A DNA stretch of 29,449 bases from an uncultured Flavobacteriales bacterium (GTDB lineage Bacteria > Bacteroidota > Bacteroidia > Flavobacteriales_E > Vicingaceae), in the NCBI GenBank assembly GCA_937901255.1, contig CALCHN010000040.1, positions 1 to 29,449 of the forward strand. The letters are read 5' to 3'. This document shows positions 25,021 to 29,449 of this stretch, piece after piece. Numbering within the stretch: the first letter of the stretch is position 1; every line of letters starts with the position of its first letter. The notes below the pieces were generated by a model. That model searched no databases, was not told the DNA's origin, and saw nothing but the letters and a program-made list of their open reading frames with translations. A program made the translations under genes and the position numbers.

Positions 25021-26559
25021 ATGAAACCTTCTAAAGAGTTATTTTATTTAATAAAATCACTTACCAAGTCCGAAAAAAGATATTTTAAATTAATGTCGTC
25101 TTTGCAAACTGGCGATAAAAATTACATGAAACTTTTTGAATGTATTGATGAATTAGAAGATTACGATGAAGAAGCAGTTAAAGAAAAACTTAAAAATGAA
25201 AAATTCATTAAACATTTACCTTCCGAGAAAAATCACCTTTATAAACTTATATTAAAAAGTTTAAGAAGTTTTTATTCCGACAATTCTGCTGCTTCTGTTT
25301 TACAAGAAAACCTTAGAAACATTGAACTTTTATTCAACAAAGCACTTTATACCGAATGTTTCAAGAACATACAACGTGCTAAAGGAATTGCCTATACTTA
25401 TGAAAAATTCTACTTTTTATTAGATTTAATAGATTGGGAAAAGAAACTTATTGAAGAAGCTTTTTTAGATAATAAGTTCAAGGTAAACATGGAAAATCTT
25501 ATTGAAGAAGAGGCCGACTGTTTAGAAAAACTTAGAAATATTGCGGAATACCAAAAACTGTATTCAAAAATAAACTATATCATCAGAAAAAGTGGTTTTA
25601 CACGAAATATTGAAGGTCGTGAAGAAATTAAAAAAATTGCCAACCACCCACTTATTGTGAACAAAGGCACAGCTCACTCTATAAAAGCAGCAACTGCTTG
25701 TTTATCTATTAAAGGACTTTGTGCTGTTACCGACCAAAATTTAGAAGATGCTTTTAGTAATTTTAGTTATGTAGTAAAAATTATGGAAGACAATCCGCCC
25801 ATAATGCAAGAGCTACCTAAAAGATACATTAGAGCCTTAAACAGTGTTATGTACGCTCACCTTAGCAAAGGCGAATGGGATGAAACCTTTAAAATCATCA
25901 ATAAAATGAAAGGACTTTTATCTAAACAAGGTTTTGAAAGTATGGACATCCAATTAAAACTGTTTTCCATCCCATTTAATGCAGAGCTAAATGTGCATAT
26001 TAAAATGGGCAACTACATGAAAGCTATTAAACAGACTATCCCTAAAATTATTGAAGGCTTACAACATTTTGATGGTAAAATAAACAAAGAAGAAGAAATG
26101 TTGTTTTATTACAATATTTCTAGGGTTTACTTCTTTACAGACGATTTAAAAAGTGCCTTAAAATACATTAATTTGGTATTGAATGAAAACAAACCCGGGC
26201 TAAGAGATGACGTATATACTTTTGCCAGATTAGTAAACCTCATTATTCACTTTGAACTGAACAATATTGATTTACTGGAATATAACATAAAATCCACCAA
26301 GCGTTTTCTTACCGTTAACAAAAGAGATTTTAAACTGGAAACGGTTTTCTTAAACGAAATGAGAAAATTAGTAAAAGCGAAAAATGAGGAAAAACAACAA
26401 GAACAATTCATTACCTTTAAAGAAAATCTAATGAAAGTTTTTGAAGATCCTTATGAAAAAATAGCATTAGACTATTTTGATTTTATCTTATGGTTGGATA
26501 GCAAAATAACCAAACAATCTTTTGTAAAATTGGCTATGGAAAAAAGTGATTCGAAATGA
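25021..26559 (+). CDS. Conserved alpha-helical (TPR-like) protein of unknown function
   Basis: 512 residues, soluble, with no signal peptide. The N-terminal 80 residues are charged and helical (KSLTKSEKRYFKLMSSLQTG, EKLKNEKFIKHLPSEKNHLY). The middle and C-terminus look like irregular helical repeats of TPR/HAT type, for example NIELLFNKALYTECFKNIQR, DLKSALKYINLVLNENKPGL and RYIRALNSVMYAHLSKGEWD. No enzyme motif is present. A protein-interaction scaffold is inferred from the fold only; it is recognised as a conserved hypothetical pattern of Bacteroidota and not a named family. It is monocistronic, and a consensus promoter for other transcription begins 3 nt past its stop. Confidence 0.7.
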   Translation: MKPSKELFYLIKSLTKSEKRYFKLMSSLQTGDKNYMKLFECIDELEDYDEEAVKEKLKNEKFIKHLPSEKNHLYKLILKSLRSFYSDNSAASVLQENLRNIELLFNKALYTECFKNIQRAKGIAYTYEKFYFLLDLIDWEKKLIEEAFLDNKFKVNMENLIEEEADCLEKLRNIAEYQKLYSKINYIIRKSGFTRNIEGREEIKKIANHPLIVNKGTAHSIKAATACLSIKGLCAVTDQNLEDAFSNFSYVVKIMEDNPPIMQELPKRYIRALNSVMYAHLSKGEWDETFKIINKMKGLLSKQGFESMDIQLKLFSIPFNAELNVHIKMGNYMKAIKQTIPKIIEGLQHFDGKINKEEEMLFYYNISRVYFFTDDLKSALKYINLVLNENKPGLRDDVYTFARLVNLIIHFELNNIDLLEYNIKSTKRFLTVNKRDFKLETVFLNEMRKLVKAKNEEKQQEQFITFKENLMKVFEDPYEKIALDYFDFILWLDSKITKQSFVKLAMEKSDSK

Positions 26560-26561
26560 TT

Positions 26562-26592
26562 TTGATTATTATTTAGAGATATTGTAACTTTG
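26562..26592 (+). promoter_or_regulatory. Promoter facing a region without an ORF
   Basis: TTG at 26562-26564, 20-nt spacer, TAACTTTG at 26585-26592: one of the best promoter matches in the window. Transcription would start near 26598 and run into the nested hairpins at 26605-26778, with no plus-strand gene following. Confidence 0.6.
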
Positions 26593-26597
26593 GCTGA

Positions 26598-26780
26598 GAG
26601 AAGAACCCTAGAAGCTTGACATTTTAATTGTTCTTTTTGTGTAACAAAAATAGAACAATTTAATGGCATAGCGTTTTAATTCATTTTCTTTAAACACTGT
26701 GCCATTAAGCATTTTACACTTACACTAAATTCTAAAATGACAAGCTGCTTTTTAGTTCTTATTTGGCAAGCTGTGGGTAG
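26598..26780 (+). ncRNA. Candidate structured RNA, or a small palindromic mobile element
   Basis: No ORF on either strand, but several nested inverted repeats: AGCTTGACATTTTA (26613-26626) with TAAAATGACAAGCT (26733-26746), 13 of 14 pairing; AATTGTTCT (26626-26634) with AGAACAATT (26652-26660), extended by TTTTTGT/ACAAAAA; and a 19-nt arm (26661-26679) pairing with 26689-26707 at 16 positions. An alternative closing stem joins ACCC..AGCTTG (26605-26618) to CAAGCT..GGGT (26767-26778). A good promoter precedes it. The size (about 180 nt) and long closing stem would suit a regulatory RNA, but no terminator T-run is visible. The alternative is a MITE-like element. Confidence 0.35.
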
Positions 26781-26788
26781 AATATGTA

Positions 26789-27925
26789 TTACTCGTTTAA
26801 TTTACAGAAATCGAAAAAATTGCGAGGAGTTATTATTTCGGTTGTAGCATTAGGGTAGCTGTTGGTAAATGCTTTAGTGATTTTTAAATTTTTTTTAATG
26901 TTCCATTTCATTTCGTAAGCAAAAAGTTTCCCTTTGTTGGTTTCTATGTAATCTACTTCACTTTGGTTATAGTTTCTCCAAAAAAACGATTGAATGTCGG
27001 TATTGCCCCAGGCATTCATTTTCATTCTGTCGGAAATGATAAAATTTTCCCAAAGCAACCCTTGATCTTGACGGATAGTTAAGTCATCAAAATTTCCAAT
27101 GATTGCATTTCTAATACCGTTATCCCAAAAGTAAATTTTACTCATTTTGGTTACTTCTTTACGTGCATTAGTGCTGTAGGCATTTAATCGGTATATAACA
27201 AACGATTTTTCAAGCAAGTCGATGTAACTTTCAACAGTTTCCGATTTTACTTTTAATTGATTAGATAATTCGTTAATAGATACTTCCGAACAAATTTGGA
27301 GAGCTAATAATTTTAATAATTTATCTAACAATTCCGGTTTACGAATGTCTTTCCAAACCAACACATCTTTATATAAATATTGATTGGCTAAATTTTTTAG
27401 GAGTGTTTCGGCATCAGGTTGGTTGTTGAAAATATCCGGATAACATCCGTAAACTAGATGAAAAGGTAATTTTTGTTCTATTTCAAAGGCAGATTTTCCT
27501 TGATACATTTCTGCTAACGAAAATGGGTACAAGTGAAACAACAGATGTCTGCCGGTAAGCGGTTCGAAAATGCGTTCAGAAATATCTAGTGCAGATGAAC
27601 CTGTTGCAATAATTTGTGTGGATTTAAAGTTATCGACCAACAATTTTAGCAATAAACCTGCATTAGGAATACGTTGTATTTCATCAATAACTACTACTTT
27701 ATAATTTCCTATTACTCCTTTTAAGTCTTCTAAATTTAAATTCTCCAATCTTTCTCTTATCATGGTTTCATCTGCATTTAACCAAAGCATTTCTTTATTG
27801 TCAATAAGTAATTTTTGTAATAAAGTAGTTTTTCCAACTTGCCGAGCACCAGTTAAAATTAATGCTTTGCCCTTAAAAAGCCATTGAGATAGTTGCTTTT
27901 CAGTTATTCTAGTAATTAAATCCAT
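26789..27925 (-). CDS. AAA+ ATP-binding protein with DUF4143 domain (second member)
   Basis: 378 residues. Walker A GARQVGKTT at 26-34, Walker B VVVIDEIQRI at about 77-86 and the sensor-like ATGSSALDI near 107 form the AAA+ half (about 5-190). A winged-helix-like part comes next (about 210-240), then the DUF4143 region with QSEVDYIE and FAYEMKW, an endonuclease-like residue pattern. It is similar in plan to the protein at 12956-14131 but clearly diverged, so the two are not recent duplicates. The function of the family is not established. Upstream are a -7 element against the start codon and a 26-bp palindrome, which suggests repressed, leaderless expression. It lies in an accessory zone. Confidence 0.85.
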   Translation of the reverse strand: MDLITRITEKQLSQWLFKGKALILTGARQVGKTTLLQKLLIDNKEMLWLNADETMIRERLENLNLEDLKGVIGNYKVVVIDEIQRIPNAGLLLKLLVDNFKSTQIIATGSSALDISERIFEPLTGRHLLFHLYPFSLAEMYQGKSAFEIEQKLPFHLVYGCYPDIFNNQPDAETLLKNLANQYLYKDVLVWKDIRKPELLDKLLKLLALQICSEVSINELSNQLKVKSETVESYIDLLEKSFVIYRLNAYSTNARKEVTKMSKIYFWDNGIRNAIIGNFDDLTIRQDQGLLWENFIISDRMKMNAWGNTDIQSFFWRNYNQSEVDYIETNKGKLFAYEMKWNIKKNLKITKAFTNSYPNATTEIITPRNFFDFCKLNE

Positions 27926-27929
27926 GCTA

Positions 27930-27937
27930 CAAAAGTA
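27930..27937 (-). promoter_or_regulatory. -7 element touching the start codon of the second DUF4143 ATPase
   Basis: TACTTTTG (TAnnTTTG) ends only 4 nt before the ATG at 27925. Transcription would begin at or inside the first codons, so the message should be leaderless. Confidence 0.5.
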
Positions 27938-27997
27938 CTATATTTTCCATTATAGTAGAAATATTAGTACAAATATTTCCATTGTAATGGAAATATT
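27936..27997. promoter_or_regulatory. Palindromic operator candidates upstream of the second DUF4143 ATPase
   Basis: A perfect dyad AATATTTCCATT-GT-AATGGAAATATT is at 27972-27997 (12-bp arms). A second, imperfect dyad with the same TTTCCATT half-site is at about 27936-27969 and overlaps the -7 element. Two sites in tandem next to a promoter are the usual layout for a dimeric repressor. No regulator gene is adjacent. Confidence 0.5.
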
Positions 27998-28038
27998 AAT
28001 GGTTTATTAGTGATTGTAATGTTTCTCACAGTTATGCT

Positions 28039-28089
28039 TTAGCTTGTAGCTATTTCATCTTTACCAAATCCAACTTTACCATGTGCCAT
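28039..28089 (-). CDS. Possible micro-ORF (16 residues)
   Basis: ATG to TAA encoding MAHGKVGFGKDEIATS, in a stretch otherwise without genes. An A-rich leader with AGAAGG lies about 17-22 nt before the ATG; A-rich leaders are favoured for translation starts in Bacteroidota. The peptide has no recognised family. It may be a leader peptide, a fragment of a lost gene, or chance. Confidence 0.2.
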   Translation of the reverse strand: MAHGKVGFGKDEIATS

Positions 28090-28139
28090 TTTTTTGTTTT
28101 TACCTTCTTGTTGCTGTAACTATAATTAGTTGAATACCG

Positions 28140-28207
28140 ACCTAAGTAACCACCCACTTTCCCTCGCAAAACTTAGCTCGTACTTTTACAGCTTAGAGCG
28201 TACGGGG
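28140..28207. repeat. 68-bp repeat, copy 1
   Basis: Identical over 68 nt to 28273-28340; the last 47 nt also occur at 28674-28720. The unit is GC-richer than its surroundings. It has CCCTCGC at one end, ACGGGG at the other and two inner near-repeats, TTAGCTCGTAC and TTAGAGCGTAC. On the minus strand it follows a short ORF with a signal-peptide-like start. Confidence 0.92.
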
Positions 28208-28271
28208 GTAGATGTTTTAGCAAAGGGCTTAGTGATAAAATTATAATTAACACAAATGTAATATTTTTCAC
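28173..28271 (-). pseudogene. Signal-peptide gene fragment fused to the repeat
   Basis: A 32-codon frame from GTG at 28271. Residues 1-20 (KNITFVLIIILSLSPLLKH after the start) look like a signal peptide; the remaining PPYALSCKSTS is encoded by repeat copy 1, which also gives the stop. It reads as the front end of a secreted-protein gene cut off by the repeat. Expression is doubtful. Confidence 0.3.
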
Positions 28272-28272
28272 A

Positions 28273-28340
28273 ACCTAAGTAACCACCCACTTTCCCTCGC
28301 AAAACTTAGCTCGTACTTTTACAGCTTAGAGCGTACGGGG
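28273..28340. repeat. 68-bp repeat, copy 2
   Basis: All 68 nt identical to copy 1, same orientation, 133 nt between starts. The side facing 28341 continues with 16 nt (28340-28355) that also occur at the end of the T9SS gene near 28989-29004, coding there for NKTEV. A small piece of a sorting-domain gene may therefore be joined here. Confidence 0.92.
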
Positions 28341-28366
28341 CACTTCTGTTTTGTTATAGCTTGTTA

Positions 28367-28573
28367 CTACCAAAACGTAGATATATTGACAAAACCAAAG
28401 ATAAAAGCTAATCCTATCAAAATAAATATTATACTAAATAAAATACCCTTATAATTATATATCCATTTTACCGGATTATCCCACATATTCCATTTGTGTA
28501 AATTTTTAATGGTATATATAAACCAAATAACACCTAAACAAAAAACACATAATCCTAAGAAAAAATCTATCAT
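28367..28573 (-). CDS. Small two-helix membrane protein of unknown function
   Basis: 68 residues. Two hydrophobic helices lie at about 3-24 (DFFLGLCVFCLGVIWFIYTI) and 43-66 (GILFSIIFILIGLAFIFGFV), joined by a charged loop rich in Trp, Lys and Asn (KNLHKWNMWDNPVKWIYNYK). No family is recognised. The ATG is preceded by A+T-rich leader DNA, as usual here. It sits between repeat copies 2 and 3 in a decayed zone, yet keeps a clean frame and a sensible two-helix design, which supports a real gene. An accessory role such as immunity or envelope stress is possible but unsupported. Confidence 0.55.
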   Translation of the reverse strand: MIDFFLGLCVFCLGVIWFIYTIKNLHKWNMWDNPVKWIYNYKGILFSIIFILIGLAFIFGFVNISTFW

Positions 28574-28606
28574 TGTAATTAATTATTTAGTAGTATTTGC
28601 TACCCC

Positions 28607-28880
28607 TTACCGTCTAATCTTAATAGAATAAATATTATTGAGAGAATCAATATATTCATTAGAAAATGGATTCCCCTCGCAAAACTTAGCTCGTACTTTT
28701 ACAGCTTAGAGCGTACGGGGGGGAACTTTGATCTTTGCCTAAAATTAAAACATCGTTATCATCTATAGTCATAGAGTTACTAATTATACTATTAGATCCA
28801 ACATAGGTCTTTTGAAAATTAGATTGGCTAATTATAGGCAAACTAAGTGATAATAATATTATTACTAAGATACTTCTCAT
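28607..28880 (-). pseudogene. Secreted-protein gene interrupted by repeat copy 3
   Basis: The front part begins at ATG 28880 with a signal peptide (MRSILVIILLSLSLPIISQ) and SNFQKTYVGSN to GKDQSS, like the start of a T9SS-exported protein. It then runs into repeat copy 3, which supplies PPYALSCKSTS and a stop at 28686. On the far side of the repeat an open frame continues as GNPFSNEYIDSLNNIYSIKI to a stop at 28607. This looks like the tail of the same or another exported protein. The middle of the gene is missing or was replaced. Only the front 53 codons look native. Confidence 0.5.
28674..28720. repeat. Repeat copy 3 (47-bp core only)
   Basis: 47 nt identical to the core of copies 1 and 2, without the 21-nt ACCTAAGTAACC side arm. 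It lies inside a broken gene. With the flanking bases the core runs CCCCTCGC to CGGGGGGG, so the ends can pair. Confidence 0.92.
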
Positions 28881-28930
28881 GGTTAAATTAGTTTAATGTT
28901 GTCAATTTTATTATTGCCCTAAGCCCACCT

Positions 28931-28952
28931 AAGCGTAGCATTTGCTACGCTT
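28931..28952. terminator. Hairpin after the T9SS protein gene
   Basis: Perfect 9-bp stem AAGCGTAGC/GCTACGCTT, loop ATTT, 16 nt past the stop of the partial T9SS gene. On the minus strand no T-run follows; on the plus strand it is followed by TTTTC. It is a weak terminator or an mRNA-end stem. Confidence 0.5.
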
Positions 28953-28967
28953 TTCTATTCATAACAC

Positions 28968-29449
28968 TCACTGCTTCAACAATTTTAGCACTTCTGTTTT
29001 GTTGTTAACTGTTATCACTAAGTTATAATTTCCTGCATTAAGGTGGTATTTGCTTAAGTCTAATTGTAGGTTTTGCTGGTTTACTTTTTTGGTAAATATC
29101 AGTTTGCCATTGTTATCATAAAGGCTTATTTCTCTTGCTTGTGCTTGTTTAAAGTTTATTTCTAATTGATTTTGAAACGGATTTGGATAAGCCACAAAAC
29201 TTGCTGTGGCGAGTTCATTGATGCTAGTCTGCATCACTACCCATTGTCCGTCTGTTGGTACTTGGGTCATTAAGCCTGCTCCGTTTTCTGCTCTTACAGA
29301 AAAGTAATAATCTTGGTTAAAAGGTACGGATAATCCTGTATGGGTGATAGCGGTATTCATTCCATTGTTGGTCCATGATACTACATTGGAATCACCTGCT
29401 GTGGTGCCTATGGCATACCAATAAGCTACTACATTGGAGTGTGGGTCGG
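28968..29449 (-). CDS. C-terminal part of a large T9SS-exported protein (runs off the window)
   Basis: The frame is open to the edge of the window, so the true start lies beyond 29449; an ATG at 29360 is internal. The visible 160 residues hold the end of a fibronectin type III-like module (VAYWYAIGTTAGD, NQDYYFSVRAENGAGLM), then a linker and a type A T9SS C-terminal signal over the last 75 residues: FVAYPNPFQNQLEINFKQA, ISLYDNNGKLIFTKKV, LNAGNYNLVITVNNKTEVLK, LLKQ. The protein should be displayed on or released from the cell surface. Function of the missing part is unknown. The downstream DNA (28880-28140) holds fragments of other exported-protein genes. Confidence 0.85.
   Translation of the reverse strand, partial: DPHSNVVAYWYAIGTTAGDSNVVSWTNNGMNTAITHTGLSVPFNQDYYFSVRAENGAGLMTQVPTDGQWVVMQTSINELATASFVAYPNPFQNQLEINFKQAQAREISLYDNNGKLIFTKKVNQQNLQLDLSKYHLNAGNYNLVITVNNKTEVLKLLKQ

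Noticed and set aside
26590..26680. TPP riboswitch, because of GGCTGAGAG...ACCCT...TAATGGCATAGCG
   Set aside because: The words resemble the thiamine pyrophosphate element, but the 5' GGGGTGC and 3' TAGGGA halves are missing, a 41-nt hairpin interrupts the core, and no thiamine gene lies downstream.
28140..28720. CRISPR array
   Set aside because: Three repeat copies but of unequal length (68, 68, 47), with 65-nt and more than 330-nt intervals that contain genes. No cas genes are present.

Overview
AT-rich, gene-dense chromosomal DNA from a member of the Bacteroidota, most likely Flavobacteriales-like. The evidence is several secreted proteins with C-terminal type IX secretion (T9SS) sorting domains, promoters of the Bacteroidota kind (TTG, 17-23 nt, TAnnTTTG), few Shine-Dalgarno sequences, frequent TTG/GTG starts, a futalosine-route menaquinone gene and the DUF3822-rsmD pair. 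No phage, plasmid or complete insertion sequence is visible.

Layout. 1-3.9 kb: hairpin-rich intergenic DNA, a family 4 glycosyltransferase overlapping dapD, then a TPR protein and a family 9 glycosyltransferase. 3.9-5.5 kb: tRNA-Arg(ACG) on the minus strand and a GlcD-type FAD oxidase. 5.7-7.8 kb: a secreted M43-like metalloprotease with PKD and sorting domains. 7.9-10.5 kb: an operon of mqnE, a glycerophosphodiester phosphodiesterase and a lipoprotein. 10.6-12.9 kb: tRNA-His(GTG) and copA. 12.9-15.2 kb: two single-gene insertions (DUF4143 ATPase; leucine-rich-repeat protein), each followed by a copy of the copA 3' end. 15.2-20.3 kb: RecD-like helicase, a membrane protein, DUF3822, rsmD and a MATE transporter. 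20.4-26.6 kb: a small Cys/Lys-rich secreted protein, an OstA-like protein, an M1 aminopeptidase with a T9SS tail and a helical protein. 26.6-29.4 kb: an accessory, decayed zone with a promoter-led structured segment that has no ORF, a second DUF4143 ATPase under a palindrome, three copies of a GC-richer 47-68 bp repeat, broken secreted-protein genes, a small membrane protein and the 3' end of a large T9SS protein.

Most of the window is core housekeeping: cell envelope, lysine/peptidoglycan precursor, menaquinone, metal homeostasis and rRNA methylation. Two places are unusual. (1) Between copA and the helicase, 117-nt and 30-nt copies of the copA tail flank one-gene cassettes that carry their own promoters. 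This resembles repeated integration at the 3' end of copA with the tail restored each time, but no recombinase is present. (2) At 28.1-28.7 kb a repeat able to form an imperfect hairpin is joined to the front ends of secreted-protein genes and gives two of them the same short C-terminal tail. All calls come from reading the sequence; no database search was run.
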